Positions 10,785 to 20,788 are shown, counted from the stretch's first letter. The stretch is DNA of 64,000 nucleotides from Heyndrickxia camelliae (GCF_002844575.1 NZ_PIQO01000003.1:124001-188000), one strand, 5' to 3'. The notes: a model not told the origin generated them from the sequence alone. Program-made: numbers and translations.

Positions 10785-10904
10785 CTGTAGTATTTATTGA
10801 TTGTTTCGACCCTCTGTCCCCGTCCATTTTGGATCAAGGCAGAACATTATTTAGTTACGTTTGGATAAAATAAGGTGCAGTTCCTAAGGATACTACCCAA
10901 TCAA

Positions 10905-10933
10905 AGTATAGCAAATTTGTATGTAAATGACTA
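10905..10933 (-). promoter_or_regulatory. Candidate sigma-A promoter for panBCD
   Basis: Minus strand TAGTCA - 17 bases - TATACT. The -10 is strong and the -35 matches 4 of 6. It lies about 240 bases upstream of panB, on the birA side of the terminator hairpin. Confidence 0.45.
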
Positions 10934-10955
10934 TTTCTTTTTTTATTCAAAAAGA

Positions 10956-11936
10956 CTATTTAATTTCTATATCTGCTGAATATATCTCATGAATTTGTCC
11001 ATTATAATCTTGAATTTTCAGGACACCTTCGTCTGTGATTCCTAGTGCCTTACCGGCTATATTACCGGAGATAGTTCTTGCTATAATATCTTTACCTAAA
11101 GAAACAGCATAGCTTTCCCAAAGAAGCTTTAATGGTGCAAAACCATTCTTCAAATAAATTAAATAGTATTTTTCAAGATTCTCCAAAAGTCTTTTTACAA
11201 GATTAGAGCGAGATATTTCCTTTCCAGTTTCAATCGCAAGAGAGGTTGCAATATCATGCAGCTCAATAGGGAAATCCGCTTCCTTTTGATTTACATTCAT
11301 GCCTATTCCCATGATAATAGCATCTATCTTATCGGAGTCAGCTTGTAGTTCTGTTAATATTCCTGTAATTTTTTTACCATTTAATAATAAATCATTTGGC
11401 CACTTAATATCCGGACTAATCTTACAAACATCCTCAATAGCTTGTGCAACTGCTACAGCTGCTATTAACGTGAATTGCGGCGCCTTTGCAGGAGGGAGCT
11501 TCGGCCTTAAGACAAGGCTCATCCATATACCTGTGTATTTAGGAGAATGCCAGACACGCGCTAATCTTCCACGTCCATTTGTTTGTTCTTCAGCAATAAC
11601 TAGGGTTCCATCCGGACACCCCTCTTGTGCAAGACGATGCGCGACTTTTTGAGTGGAATCTGTTGATTCTAAGTAATGAATGGTTTTGCCAAAGATAGTT
11701 GTTTTTAATCCTAATCTCAATTCATTTTCCGTCATATTTTTAGGAGTATTAATAATTCTGTATCCTTTATTTCGAATTGCCTCCAGCTCAAATCCTTCTT
11801 TTCGCAATTCCTCGATATGTTTCCAAATCGCTGTTCTGGAACAACCTAATATATCTGCTAATGCTTGGCCTGAAAGAAACTCTCCATTTGCATTAGAAAA
11901 CGCTTCTATTAGTTTCGTTCTTGTCGGTGATTGCAT
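10956..11936 (-). CDS. birA: Biotin protein ligase / biotin operon repressor
   Basis: Activates biotin to biotinyl-AMP, attaches it to biotin carboxyl carrier proteins, and represses biotin genes. The 326-residue protein has an N-terminal winged helix (DILGCSRTAIWKHIEELRK), the biotin-adenylate loop GRGRLAR, the catalytic KWPNDLLLNGKKITGIL segment and a C-terminal SH3-like domain. ATG 11936 gives an N-terminus aligned with B. subtilis BirA; a GTG at 11951 overlaps the Shine-Dalgarno and is less likely. It overlaps cca by 28 bases and is the last gene of the bsh-cca operon. Confidence 0.95.
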   Translation of the reverse strand: MQSPTRTKLIEAFSNANGEFLSGQALADILGCSRTAIWKHIEELRKEGFELEAIRNKGYRIINTPKNMTENELRLGLKTTIFGKTIHYLESTDSTQKVAHRLAQEGCPDGTLVIAEEQTNGRGRLARVWHSPKYTGIWMSLVLRPKLPPAKAPQFTLIAAVAVAQAIEDVCKISPDIKWPNDLLLNGKKITGILTELQADSDKIDAIIMGIGMNVNQKEADFPIELHDIATSLAIETGKEISRSNLVKRLLENLEKYYLIYLKNGFAPLKLLWESYAVSLGKDIIARTISGNIAGKALGITDEGVLKIQDYNGQIHEIYSADIEIK

Positions 11937-13114
11937 TGATTCAAAATCCACCCCTTTATGGCATCCTTACTATTTTCAATCTTTTTAAGCAATACTGCTT
12001 CTTCTATATCTTTTAAAGCATTTTTTATCCAAGGTCCAGCAGGCCTATTTAACCAGTAGATTAAATCCTTGCCCGTAACCTGTAATTCTTCTCTGCTTTT
12101 AATCACTAAACTGTTATATTTATTAGTAATGTCATCATATACTTTTGTGATACTCTGTTTTTGCAAAGTCCGATAAACTGTTTCAATGTCAATAGCCATT
12201 TCTAGATTTAAAGGATATAAAGTCAACTCTGACCATTCCTTGAGTTCTCTACCTTTTAAAAACCGAAGACAAGTTGTTAAATATTTTATTTTATGATTAG
12301 GAAGACGCCATTTCTTTAAATAATCAACAGGTTCACCAGATTGAAAGTATAGAATGATTAACCACATTTGGTTTTCCGTTAATATATCTATTTGAAAATC
12401 GCTACATTTGGTTAAAGATATTTTTGTGTCGATAGGATTTGGCATAAACTCAACCAGGTTTGTATCCAGTAAGATAGATATAGCGGATGTTTTGGCAGTA
12501 CCGCTCAGCAATTTTACAAATTCGTTTGTAATTCTTTCTACTGCAATAAAATTTAATAAATGTGCATGTTGAGTCAGTGCATTACGCGTGTTCTGATCAA
12601 TAGAGAATTCAAGTTGACTAACAAATCGCACTGCTCTCATCATTCTTAAAGCATCTTCTCGAAATCGACTTTCCGCTGCACCTACTGTCCGGATGATTTT
12701 CTTTTCGATATCTTGTTTACCATCAAAGGGATCCTTTAAATTGCCGAACTGATCCATAGCAATGGCATTCATCGTAAAATCTCGTCTTTCTAAATCCATT
12801 TTTAGCGATCGAATAAATGACACCTTATCAGGATGACGATGATCTTTGTACTGCGATTCTGATCGAAAAGTAGTTACTTCATACTTTTTATCTTGGTATA
12901 ATACTAAAACAGTGCCGTGTTCAATTCCAATGTCAACGGTTCGGTTAAATATATTTTTAATCTCTTCCGGGGTTGCGGATGTGGCAATATCAACATCTGA
13001 GATGGTACGTTTTAATAAAAGATCCCGTATTGATCCACCTACAAAATACGCTTCGAAACCGTATTTTTCTATTCTTTTTAAAATTGGTATTGCTTGCAGG
13101 AATGGTTCTTTCAT
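11909..13114 (-). CDS. cca: CCA-adding tRNA nucleotidyltransferase
   Basis: Adds or repairs the 3' CCA of tRNA. The 401-residue class II enzyme has [11 protein letters not shown] and the catalytic DVD of [13 protein letters not shown], the [12 protein letters not shown] segment and [16 protein letters not shown]. The ATG overlaps the bshA stop by 4 bases. Length is typical of Bacillus CCA-adding enzymes, which add all three nucleotides. Confidence 0.97.
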   Translation of the reverse strand: MKEPFLQAIPILKRIEKYGFEAYFVGGSIRDLLLKRTISDVDIATSATPEEIKNIFNRTVDIGIEHGTVLVLYQDKKYEVTTFRSESQYKDHRHPDKVSFIRSLKMDLERRDFTMNAIAMDQFGNLKDPFDGKQDIEKKIIRTVGAAESRFREDALRMMRAVRFVSQLEFSIDQNTRNALTQHAHLLNFIAVERITNEFVKLLSGTAKTSAISILLDTNLVEFMPNPIDTKISLTKCSDFQIDILTENQMWLIILYFQSGEPVDYLKKWRLPNHKIKYLTTCLRFLKGRELKEWSELTLYPLNLEMAIDIETVYRTLQKQSITKVYDDITNKYNSLVIKSREELQVTGKDLIYWLNRPAGPWIKNALKDIEEAVLLKKIENSKDAIKGWILNQCNHRQERN

Positions 13115-14262
13115 TTAACTACCTTTTCCCCTTTTGAAATTAATTGGTAATAAATTTCTTCATACTGATTTACAATTTTCTTTGACATAAAATCTTCCCT
13201 AACGCTGGCTACAGCATTCGCAGAAAATACTTCATGAAGTATCGGATCTGTTAATAAATGCAAAGCTTTTTCAGCAATAGCATCAATATCTCCCACTTCA
13301 CAAATATACCCATTTTTTCCATCTTGGATAACTTCAGGAATACCTCCAATATTTGTACCAATACAAGGAACTCCGCAAGCCATTGCTTCAAGGGCAACTA
13401 ATCCAAAACTTTCCTTTTGCGAGAGCAATAATTTTAAATCACTAATAGAATATAATTCCTCTAAATTATCTTGCCTTCCTAAAAGCAGGACCTTGTCCTC
13501 TAATTTTAGTTCATTCACTAATTTGCATATGACTGTCATTTCGGGACCATCTCCAACCAATAATAACTTAGCAGGGATTGATTCACTGATTTTCGCAAAT
13601 GCCCTGACGACGTCCTGGACTCTTTTGACAGCCCGAAAGTTTGATACATGAATAATAACCTTCTCATGCGGTAAAATGCCATATTCCTCACGTAAATGCT
13701 TAGAATCTACCTTTTTATAGACACGCTCATCAATAAAATTATAAACAGTTTGTATCTCTTTTTGCGGTTGAATTAGATCATAAGTTTGTTGAACAAGTGC
13801 CTTAGAAACCGCTGTGACATAATCAGATTTCTCGATGCCAAACCGAATAGCATCTGTTAATGAAGGATCATATCCTAACACTGTTATATCTGTTCCATGT
13901 AAAGTAGTCACAATTTCCACATTCGTCCCAGCCATTTGCTTTGCAAGGATAGCACATATAGCATGAGGAATTGCATAATGAACATGAAGTATCTGTAAAT
14001 TTTCTCTTTTTACGACTTCTGCCATTTTACTAGCTAACGCAATATCATATGGGGGATATTGGAAGACAGCATATTGATTTACCTCTACCTGATGATAATA
14101 AATATTATGATACATTTTATTTAGTCTAAAAGGGATACTAGATGTTATAAAATGAATTTCATGTCCTCTTTCTGCAAGCAGCTTTCCTAATTCCGTTGCA
14201 ATAACCCCAGATCCACCAACACTTGGATAACAAGTAATGCCAATCTTTAGTTTATTTTCCAT
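13111..14262 (-). CDS. bshA: N-acetyl-alpha-D-glucosaminyl L-malate synthase
   Basis: First step of bacillithiol synthesis: GT4 glycosyltransferase joining UDP-GlcNAc and L-malate. The 383-residue protein begins [16 protein letters not shown], has HGTDITVLG in the acceptor domain, and [13 protein letters not shown] plus the E-x7-E region [15 protein letters not shown] in the donor domain. It overlaps bshB1 by 16 bases and cca by 4, in the same operon order as B. subtilis (ypjH). Confidence 0.97.
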   Translation of the reverse strand: MENKLKIGITCYPSVGGSGVIATELGKLLAERGHEIHFITSSIPFRLNKMYHNIYYHQVEVNQYAVFQYPPYDIALASKMAEVVKRENLQILHVHYAIPHAICAILAKQMAGTNVEIVTTLHGTDITVLGYDPSLTDAIRFGIEKSDYVTAVSKALVQQTYDLIQPQKEIQTVYNFIDERVYKKVDSKHLREEYGILPHEKVIIHVSNFRAVKRVQDVVRAFAKISESIPAKLLLVGDGPEMTVICKLVNELKLEDKVLLLGRQDNLEELYSISDLKLLLSQKESFGLVALEAMACGVPCIGTNIGGIPEVIQDGKNGYICEVGDIDAIAEKALHLLTDPILHEVFSANAVASVREDFMSKKIVNQYEEIYYQLISKGEKVVK

Positions 14263-14966
14263 TCTGTATTCACATCCAAATTGAGTAAAATAGGTTTCTT
14301 TGATTTAAACCCTTCTGCATATACTGTTCCAACCTCTTTACCAAATAGACGTTCACGGGCCTGAACGGTTTCGATATACCCATCTGTTAATGGGGTTTTT
14401 ACTCCGTCACTTGTTTCGACAAATTGACTTTTATAAGCAAAAAGGCTTTCAACTTTTTTATCCATATAGTCTGTAATATCTACGGTAAAGTCAGGACGAT
14501 GAAATCCATTAATCATATAGTGATACATACCATTTGGCTTATGTGCAGATAAGGGACTTGGAGTTGTAATTTTACGTATTCCAGCAGAAAAGTATGCTTC
14601 TTCCACTAGATGAGAACAATTTGCATGATCTGGATGGCGGTCCTCATAATATGGAGCAAATACTAAAGCTGGTCTATATGTACGGATGATTTCAACAATT
14701 TTTAGGATATTATCTTCGTTTTTATAAAGTCCGCGATCAGGCAGATTTAATGTAATCCGTTCATTAACACCTAATATTTCAGCAGCTTTCATTGCCTCAA
14801 CTTGCCTCATTTCAACCGTTCCGTTCGAAGATAGTTCCGCTTTTGTTAAATCACATATAACTACTTTCTTTCCTTCATTGGTCCATTTCGCAATAGAACC
14901 GCCCATGCCGATTTCGACATCGTCTGCATGGGCACCAAATGCTAATATATCTATGTCGTTACTCAT
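14247..14966 (-). CDS. bshB1: N-acetyl-alpha-D-glucosaminyl L-malate deacetylase 1
   Basis: Zinc-dependent LmbE/PIG-L deacetylase making glucosaminyl-malate, the second step in bacillithiol synthesis. The 239-residue protein has the metal motif AHADDVEIG near the N-terminus and the third ligand in DRHPDHANC. The ATG overlaps the mgsA stop by 4 bases and is preceded by GAGGTG. Bacillithiol synthesis also needs bshC, which is not in this window. Confidence 0.96.
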   Translation of the reverse strand: MSNDIDILAFGAHADDVEIGMGGSIAKWTNEGKKVVICDLTKAELSSNGTVEMRQVEAMKAAEILGVNERITLNLPDRGLYKNEDNILKIVEIIRTYRPALVFAPYYEDRHPDHANCSHLVEEAYFSAGIRKITTPSPLSAHKPNGMYHYMINGFHRPDFTVDITDYMDKKVESLFAYKSQFVETSDGVKTPLTDGYIETVQARERLFGKEVGTVYAEGFKSKKPILLNLDVNTEWKIN

Positions 14967-15370
14967 TGAATTTCACCTCTAGTAATCGATCTCCAATTAA
15001 TATCTCCTTTTTCTAGGCCTCTAACCAACACTTCAGCCGTACCCATATTGGTAGCAAGTGGAACTGAATATACATCACATAGTCTCATTAATGCGGATAC
15101 ATCTGGTTCATGTGGCTGAGCGGTTAAAGGATCTCGAAAGAATATAACTAAATCAAGAAGATTCTTTGCAATCAATGCTCCTATTTCCTGATCTCCTCCA
15201 TACGGACCGGATTGGAAACGATGCACCTTCATTCCAGTTGCCTCCATTATTCTTTTTCCAGTTGTTCCAGTAGCATATAAATGATGCTTCTGAAAAATAT
15301 GCTGATATGCTAAAACAAACCTAACCATATCTTCTTTCTTTTTATCATGGGCAATCAAAGCTATCTCCAT
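14963..15370 (-). CDS. mgsA: Methylglyoxal synthase
   Basis: Converts dihydroxyacetone phosphate to methylglyoxal and phosphate, an overflow branch from glycolysis. The 135-residue protein has the phosphate-binding ATGTTGK, the catalytic Asp in GGDQEIGA, and the [13 protein letters not shown] segment holding the catalytic His and Asp. A frame extends to ATG 15379, but ATG 15370 lies 9 bases from GGGGGG and matches the [12 protein letters not shown] start of B. subtilis MgsA. Its placement beside the bacillithiol genes fits thiol-dependent methylglyoxal detoxification. Confidence 0.96.
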   Translation of the reverse strand: MEIALIAHDKKKEDMVRFVLAYQHIFQKHHLYATGTTGKRIMEATGMKVHRFQSGPYGGDQEIGALIAKNLLDLVIFFRDPLTAQPHEPDVSALMRLCDVYSVPLATNMGTAEVLVRGLEKGDINWRSITRGEIQ

Positions 15371-15389
15371 AACATCCATCCCCCCAATC

Positions 15390-16190
15390 TTAATCTAATA
15401 TATTTTCTAAACCATACACGAGTGTAGCGATATTTAATACCGTATTAATAGAAACTTTAACACCTGACATAAACGATGCTCTATTATAGGAATCATGTCG
15501 GATTGTTAATGATTGACCATCCGCACCAAATAATACTTGCTGGTGAGCAATTAAACCTGGCAGCCTAACACTGTGAATATGCATCCCATCCATGTTTGCA
15601 CCACGTGCTCCATTAAGGGTTTCCTTTTCATTCGGATGTCCTTGTTCTTTCTTTTCTCTGGATTCTGAAATCATTTGAGCTGTTTTTACAGCTGTTCCGG
15701 AAGGTGCATCCAGTTTTTGATCATGATGAAGTTCAATAATTTCAACATCTGGAAAAAATTTTGCGGCCATTTGTGAAAATTTCATCATAAGCACTGCACC
15801 GATAGCAAAATTCGGTGCAATGATACAACCAATTTGCTTTTCCTCTGCCAAATCAGAAAGTTCTTCCAATTGTTCCTTTGTAAAACCTGTGGTACCTACA
15901 ACAGGTCTTACACCATTCAAAATCGCGGTTTTAGTATGTAAATATCCCGTTTCCGGTGTTGTTAAATCTACTAGAACATCTGCATGGCTCTTTTGTAAAC
16001 ATTCCTCAATATTTGTATAAATCGGTACATTGATATTCGAAAATCCAGGAATTTCAGAAAGCAGCTTTCCATCATTTTTATGATCAAGAACACTAACTAA
16101 TTCAAATTCTTCAGTTTCCTGTATCATTTTAACTGCTTCTTTTCCCATCCGCCCTCTTGGTCCGGCAACAATTATTTTTACTGTTTTCAT
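15390..16190 (-). CDS. dapB: 4-hydroxy-tetrahydrodipicolinate reductase
   Basis: NAD(P)H-dependent reductase of the diaminopimelate/lysine pathway, supplying peptidoglycan and spore dipicolinate precursors. The 266-residue protein has the Rossmann motif [13 protein letters not shown], the catalytic [15 protein letters not shown] stretch and VGTTGFT. ATG follows AAAGGAAG. It lies between ypjD and mgsA as in B. subtilis. Confidence 0.97.
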   Translation of the reverse strand: MKTVKIIVAGPRGRMGKEAVKMIQETEEFELVSVLDHKNDGKLLSEIPGFSNINVPIYTNIEECLQKSHADVLVDLTTPETGYLHTKTAILNGVRPVVGTTGFTKEQLEELSDLAEEKQIGCIIAPNFAIGAVLMMKFSQMAAKFFPDVEIIELHHDQKLDAPSGTAVKTAQMISESREKKEQGHPNEKETLNGARGANMDGMHIHSVRLPGLIAHQQVLFGADGQSLTIRHDSYNRASFMSGVKVSINTVLNIATLVYGLENILD

Positions 16191-16231
16191 GTAAATCTTC
16201 CTTTACCATTTATTTATATCGAACAAAAAAA

Positions 16232-16558
16232 TTACTTTCTCGTCCATCTATCCCTGTCTCTAGTATTAAACTTATGCATAACATGATTATGTGCTTCTTC
16301 TAAATCAATATGTAATGAATTTGCCAGACACATGACGACAAATTGTACATCTCCTAATTCTTCTTCAATTGTTCTTTCTTTTTCCGTACTCTTCTTTGGT
16401 TTCTCACCATAATAATGATTTACTTCCCGTGCAAGTTCGCCTAATTCTTCTGTCAACCTAGCAAGCATAGCTAATGGGCTGAAATAGCCTTCTTTAAATT
16501 GACTTATATATTGATCCACTTCTTCTTGCATTTCTTTCATTGTTTTATGATCGCTCAT
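16232..16558 (-). CDS. ypjD: MazG-like nucleotide pyrophosphohydrolase YpjD
   Basis: A 108-residue all-alpha NTP pyrophosphatase of the MazG superfamily, with the metal-binding EELGELAREVNH and EEELGDV motifs (the ExxE...ExxD pattern). It probably hydrolyses non-canonical or excess nucleoside triphosphates; the substrate is not known from sequence. ATG 16558 has a GGGG site 8 bases upstream and matches the B. subtilis MSDKTMK start; a GTG at 16567 overlaps that site. First gene of the dapB-bsh-cca-birA operon. Confidence 0.93.
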   Translation of the reverse strand: MSDHKTMKEMQEEVDQYISQFKEGYFSPLAMLARLTEELGELAREVNHYYGEKPKKSTEKERTIEEELGDVQFVVMCLANSLHIDLEEAHNHVMHKFNTRDRDRWTRK

Positions 16559-16609
16559 GTCTAGCACCCCTATCTTCTTTACATGTTCTCTGCAAATCGT
16601 CCCATTTCC

Positions 16610-16638
16610 ATGTTAGCCAAATATCTTTTTATTTACAA
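16610..16638 (-). promoter_or_regulatory. Candidate sigma-A promoter for the ypjD operon
   Basis: Minus strand TTGTAA - 17 bases - TAACAT, about 50 bases before ypjD and divergent from the ypjC promoter. Confidence 0.5.
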
Positions 16639-16665
16639 ATGTTTTAAATCAATTCATGAATGTAT

Positions 16666-16694
16666 TTGATAGTTTTCTTCCCATTATATATAAT
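16666..16694 (+). promoter_or_regulatory. Sigma-A promoter of ypjC
   Basis: TTGATA - 17 bases - TATAAT on the + strand, about 50 bases upstream of the ypjC start. The -10 is consensus and the -35 matches 5 of 6. Confidence 0.75.
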
Positions 16695-16745
16695 AAGGAC
16701 GCTAAGCATTGTAATGTTTTATACATATACAGGAGGAACTGCTGC

Positions 16746-17618
16746 ATGGGTTTGGATTTGAAAATAAAGAACATCCTCTTTATATTGCTAGGATCTGCAA
16801 TCTTTGGTTTTGGTATTGTCCATTTTAATATTGAAAACCATCTTGCAGAGGGTGGATTTACAGGTATTACTTTAATTCTACTTGCTAAATTAGGGATAAA
16901 TCCATCTTATACAAACTTAGCTCTTAACATCCCAGTTTTTATTATCGGGTGGAGGATGCTTGGTAAGAAATCATTTTTATACACTATTATTGGTACGGTT
17001 GGAACTTCAGTGTTTTTATGGATTTTCCAGAGAGATCCTTTAAGTTTTCCTTTAACAGATGACTTATTTCTTGCTTCCCTGTTTGCAGGAGCTTTTATCG
17101 GTATTGGATTAGGTATTATCTTCCGATACGGAGGAACTTCCGGTGGGGTCGATATCATTGCAAGACTATTTTTTAAATATAAGGGCTGGGCAATGGGGAG
17201 AACCATGTTCATTTTTGACGCTTGTGTTATTACACTTTCCCTTATTACTTATTTGGATTATCGCCATGCAATGTATACTCTGGTAGCAGTATTCGTTGGA
17301 GCAAGAGTAATTGACTTTATGCAAGAAGGGGCATATACAGCAAGGGGAACCTTAATTATTTCAGAAAAATATAATGATATTGCTGACAAAATTATGAAAG
17401 AAATGGATAGAGGTGTAACCGTTCTAAGGGGGCATGGCTACTATTCGAAAGCTGACAAAGAAGTACTTTATTGTGTCGTTGGCAAAAATGAGATATCCCG
17501 TTTAAAAGGTATCATTAATTCTATCGACCCTCATGCCTTCGTATCTGTAACGATTGTCCATGATGTATTAGGTGAAGGCTTTACATTAGACGAGAATAAG
17601 GAACCAATTGAAAAATAA
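16746..17618 (+). CDS. ypjC: YitT/DUF2179-family membrane protein YpjC
   Basis: A 290-residue integral membrane protein with about six hydrophobic helices (YitT domain, GGTSGGVDIIARL motif) followed by a cytosolic C-terminal DUF2179 domain of ferredoxin-like fold. Transport substrate and role are unknown. ATG 16746 lies behind AGGAGG; an open frame further upstream to 16656 crosses the promoter and is not coding. It is the only + strand gene in this region and reads toward the YugP-like gene across a shared terminator. Confidence 0.92.
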   Translation: MGLDLKIKNILFILLGSAIFGFGIVHFNIENHLAEGGFTGITLILLAKLGINPSYTNLALNIPVFIIGWRMLGKKSFLYTIIGTVGTSVFLWIFQRDPLSFPLTDDLFLASLFAGAFIGIGLGIIFRYGGTSGGVDIIARLFFKYKGWAMGRTMFIFDACVITLSLITYLDYRHAMYTLVAVFVGARVIDFMQEGAYTARGTLIISEKYNDIADKIMKEMDRGVTVLRGHGYYSKADKEVLYCVVGKNEISRLKGIINSIDPHAFVSVTIVHDVLGEGFTLDENKEPIEK

Positions 17619-17685
17619 AAAAATGTAAGCCGATTTTAACTTAAAATGGACAGAGACAGAACTTAATCACATCATTTTGAAAGAG

Positions 17686-17713
17686 AAAGGACTATCCACA
17701 TGATAGTCCTTTT
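17686..17713. terminator. Bidirectional terminator between ypjC and the YugP-like gene
   Basis: An 11-bp perfect stem AAAGGACTATC / GATAGTCCTTT with a 5-base loop. T-rich flanks on both strands serve the two convergent genes. Confidence 0.85.
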
Positions 17714-17714
17714 C

Positions 17715-18398
17715 TTAATCCTCGTTTCGATTCATATTTGTAAAAATTAACACCATTCTGAGTAATTCTATTACCGCAACTGCTGCCGCTGCAACATAAG
17801 TTAATGCAGCTGCATTTAAAACTTTCCTTGCTTGCCGTTCTTCGATATTATTGATAATTCCCAATCCTACCATTTGATTCATTGCTCTTGAGGAAGCATT
17901 AAATTCAACAGGTAAAGTGACAAGCTGAAATAAAACTCCGGCAGCCATTAGAATGATTCCGAGCAATAGCATATTAGGAATACTTGCTATCAAACCAATC
18001 ATTAAAAAAATCCAGGATGCATTTGAGCCTATGTTGGCAATCGGGACTAATGTATGACGAAACCGTAATGCAGCATAACGTTCTTTATCCTGTATAGCAT
18101 GCCCCACTTCATGAGCCGCAACAGCAGCACCTGCAACGGAGTATCCATGATAATTATCTGAAGATAAGTGAACTGTTTTTGACATCGGATTGTAATGGTC
18201 ACTTAAAAAACCTTGATGTTCTACTACTCTAACGTCATATAATCCATTTTCATCAAGAATTCTTCTTGCTACTTGAGCACCGGTCATACCTGCAGTAGAC
18301 TCCACCCTAGAGTATTTACCCATCGTTCTTTTCACTCTAAGTTGTGCCCAAATCGGTATTAAGGCAATAATGATGAAGTAAATGAAAAATGCTCCCAT
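17715..18398 (-). CDS. YugP-family zinc metallopeptidase, membrane-bound
   Basis: A 227-residue membrane protein with an N-terminal helix, a zinc HExxH motif (His95-Glu96-Val-Gly-His99) and two or three C-terminal hydrophobic helices. It matches the neutral zinc metallopeptidase family typified by B. subtilis YugP, with the conserved SSDNYHG segment just before the HEVGH site. Substrate is unknown. In B. subtilis yugP lies elsewhere, so its place between ypjC and ypjB is a local difference. ATG follows a moderate site in a T-rich leader. Confidence 0.88.
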   Translation of the reverse strand: MGAFFIYFIIIALIPIWAQLRVKRTMGKYSRVESTAGMTGAQVARRILDENGLYDVRVVEHQGFLSDHYNPMSKTVHLSSDNYHGYSVAGAAVAAHEVGHAIQDKERYAALRFRHTLVPIANIGSNASWIFLMIGLIASIPNMLLLGIILMAAGVLFQLVTLPVEFNASSRAMNQMVGLGIINNIEERQARKVLNAAALTYVAAAAVAVIELLRMVLIFTNMNRNED

Positions 18399-18455
18399 TT
18401 TCAGCCTCCATTATCTTTATATTACTAATCATTCTATTCAATTTTGCTATAAAGG

Positions 18456-19250
18456 TCAATCATTATGCTCAGTACGTTTTCTGTCTTCTTTTTGTCCCAT
18501 ATATTTTCTCCATCCTACGTAAGAGAGGGTAAAAATAATAATGGATCCTGTTGTAAAAATAACCCACCAAAGGGATGGATCTGTTTCATCTTTGGACATA
18601 TCCTCAAATACTTTCTGCAAGTCATTTCCCAAAACCTCCATTTGCGCTTGTTGAGACTGACTTTGCACCATACTGCCTCTATACTTGTCGATAAAAGATA
18701 TTTTTGCATTAAGTTTTTCCAATTGATTATTAGGTAGATCTACCGCCAAGCTTGGCTCAATAATAGAATACTCTGATAAAAAATTGTTTAAATTCGCTTG
18801 AAATTGTTCAAACTCCCCTTGTTTCGCCGCATCTTTAGCATGATTAAATGCAGAGAGGATTGGCTGTCTCATATTAGTCCACAACGGCTGATAGTGAGAG
18901 TTCAAAGCATCTACTACGAGGCGAAAAGCCGTTACATCCTTTAATTTCTGCTCAGGTAAGGTATTCATGCTAGTCACAGACTTTAAAGCCTGATTTTGTG
19001 CATTCCTTAATGCCCTTACTTCGTCCAAAGAAAATAGAGCTTCCTTCTTAGTAAATTTGGATAATTGATTCGAAAAAGATTGTAGAAGTAGTGTTGCTTC
19101 CTTATAATGATTCATTTTCGTTACTTGCAATATTTCATCTGCAGTATCATCCATTTCTTTTAATGGCATCGATAACGGTGCAGTAGCTTTTGCATGATGA
19201 ATGGATAAAAGAATGATAGATAATAGAAGGAATATCGTTTTAAGTTTCAT
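18456..19250 (-). CDS. ypjB: Sporulation-associated protein YpjB
   Basis: A 264-residue protein with an N-terminal signal peptide (MKLKTIFLLLSIILLSIHHAKA), a long mainly helical extracellular region and a C-terminal membrane helix (VIFTTGSIIIFTLSYVGW) with a short basic tail. Length equals B. subtilis YpjB as I recall it, and its neighbours are ypjA and ypjC. ATG 19250 lies behind GGAGGGGGG; the longer frame to 19316 is rejected. Exact function unknown. Confidence 0.88.
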   Translation of the reverse strand: MKLKTIFLLLSIILLSIHHAKATAPLSMPLKEMDDTADEILQVTKMNHYKEATLLLQSFSNQLSKFTKKEALFSLDEVRALRNAQNQALKSVTSMNTLPEQKLKDVTAFRLVVDALNSHYQPLWTNMRQPILSAFNHAKDAAKQGEFEQFQANLNNFLSEYSIIEPSLAVDLPNNQLEKLNAKISFIDKYRGSMVQSQSQQAQMEVLGNDLQKVFEDMSKDETDPSLWWVIFTTGSIIIFTLSYVGWRKYMGQKEDRKRTEHND

Positions 19251-19316
19251 TTCTTGTCCCCCCTCCAAACTACTACTATGTGTATGTGAGTTGGGACAAG
19301 AGTAGACCAAAAACAA

Positions 19317-19922
19317 CTAGACAGGCTTACCATTCATGGATAGTTCCAAACGATTCTTTCTTATACACAAATAATAAGAAAGAACTAGTGATAAGATACT
19401 TAACCAAAATGTAAAATAACCAATTTCCCGAACATATATGTATAAATCTTGGTATTGTGGAAATTGCATAAATACATAGTCAATAATATCATTATGTAAG
19501 GTCCAAATTGCCGCAATTAACAAGTAACGTAATTTTATCCTATAAAATGGCGCATATAAAAGTCCTTCAATGGCCATCGCACCATGTGAAATGATAAGCA
19601 TATAACCCTCCCATGGCAAATAGCCAGTTACCATCTTTGTAAGGATATTCATTACTACTGCCCAAATACCATATTTGAATAGCGTAACAATTGCAAGAGC
19701 TTCAAATAATGGCCAATTCTTCCGAAATAAAAATGCTATTAATACGAATACAAAAAATAAACTTGCAGTTGGACTATCAGGAACAAACGGTAGGAATTGT
19801 AATGGCGTCACATTTAGTTGTCCTCTGTACCAATAGTATCCATATACCGTTCCTATAATATTGATGATTAATAAAACCCATAAGATTCTTCGATCTGCTA
19901 AAAAAGGGTACAATAATCGCAA
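19317..19922 (-). CDS. ypjA: DUF1405 multi-pass membrane protein YpjA
   Basis: A roughly 201-residue protein with about six hydrophobic helices, no charged catalytic motif, and the LLIINIIGTVYGYYWY segment typical of YpjA/DUF1405. TTG 19922 is chosen because GAGGTG sits 6 bases upstream; the GTG at 19931 is part of that same site. In B. subtilis ypjA lies next to qcrC, as here. Function is unknown. Confidence 0.85.
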   Translation of the reverse strand: MRLLYPFLADRRILWVLLIINIIGTVYGYYWYRGQLNVTPLQFLPFVPDSPTASLFFVFVLIAFLFRKNWPLFEALAIVTLFKYGIWAVVMNILTKMVTGYLPWEGYMLIISHGAMAIEGLLYAPFYRIKLRYLLIAAIWTLHNDIIDYVFMQFPQYQDLYIYVREIGYFTFWLSILSLVLSYYLCIRKNRLELSMNGKPV

Positions 19923-19982
19923 AAAGAGCACCTCAATTACAATATTGTAATTTTTAATAATTCAAATTTCTAAAAGTGAAAT

Positions 19983-20007
19983 AAAAGCTGGCAAAAAGCC
20001 AGCTTTT
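19983..20007 (-). terminator. Terminator after qcrC
   Basis: A 10-bp perfect stem AAAAGCTGGC / GCCAGCTTTT with a 5-base loop, ending the qcrABC transcript just past the qcrC stop. T-rich on both sides. Confidence 0.85.
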
Positions 20008-20014
20008 GTTTTAC

Positions 20015-20788
20015 TTATTTAGATTTCAAACTAGCAATAAATTCTGCAAGTTTTTTCAACTCATCTGGAGAACCTTTAAATTGATTTGGTGGCATTTTAC
20101 CCATACCGTGCTGAGCAATTTTCTCAATTTCTGCTGGCTTTAATCCAGTATCAATCAGAGAAGGTGCTGCTGCACCACCTTTTAAGGTATCTCCATGACA
20201 AGTGATACATGTTTGTTTTGCGAAAATTTTATAGCCTTCAGCATTTTTATCAATATCCACTTGAGCTACAATCTTACCTTGTTCATGAACTTTAGCCCAA
20301 TCTTCATGAGCTGCCGCTTCCCAAGTTAGATAAATGACAGAAGCTAGAGCAAGCAGCATAAAACCTGTTGCAAATGGACGCTTCATAGGACGGCGTTCTG
20401 GTCCGCGATCAATAAATGGAGCAAGCAATAAACCTCCAAATGCTAAACCAGGAATAGCGATAATACCGATGACACTATATGGGCCAGATGCATATGAATA
20501 TTTTAGTAATTGATAAAGGAATAAGAAATACCAGTCAGGTAATGGAATGTAACCTGTATCCGTAGGATCCGCAATACGCTCTAACGGTGACGGATGCGCT
20601 ACAGTAAGACATAAGAAACCGATTAAGAAAACGGCACCAACTAACCATTCTTTTAAAAGAAAATTTGGCCAAAAGGCTTCCGTTTTACCTGGATATTCCG
20701 AATAATCTTTCGGAATCATTTGTTTGCGATGAGACGGAGCAGCAACACGCGAGTCGCCGACAAACTTCATTCCTTTTCCACGATGCAT
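20015..20788 (-). CDS. qcrC: Menaquinol:cytochrome c reductase, cytochrome b/c fusion subunit
   Basis: Third subunit of the b6c-type complex that passes electrons from menaquinol toward cytochrome c oxidase. The 257-residue protein joins a subunit IV-like membrane part (about residues 45-160, three helices, including PDWYFLFLYQLLKYSY) to a C-terminal cytochrome c domain on the outer face. Haem c attaches at CITCH (Cys194, Cys197, His198), with Met232 in GKMPP as probable sixth ligand. Last gene of qcrA-qcrB-qcrC. Confidence 0.97.
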   Translation of the reverse strand: MHRGKGMKFVGDSRVAAPSHRKQMIPKDYSEYPGKTEAFWPNFLLKEWLVGAVFLIGFLCLTVAHPSPLERIADPTDTGYIPLPDWYFLFLYQLLKYSYASGPYSVIGIIAIPGLAFGGLLLAPFIDRGPERRPMKRPFATGFMLLALASVIYLTWEAAAHEDWAKVHEQGKIVAQVDIDKNAEGYKIFAKQTCITCHGDTLKGGAAAPSLIDTGLKPAEIEKIAQHGMGKMPPNQFKGSPDELKKLAEFIASLKSK

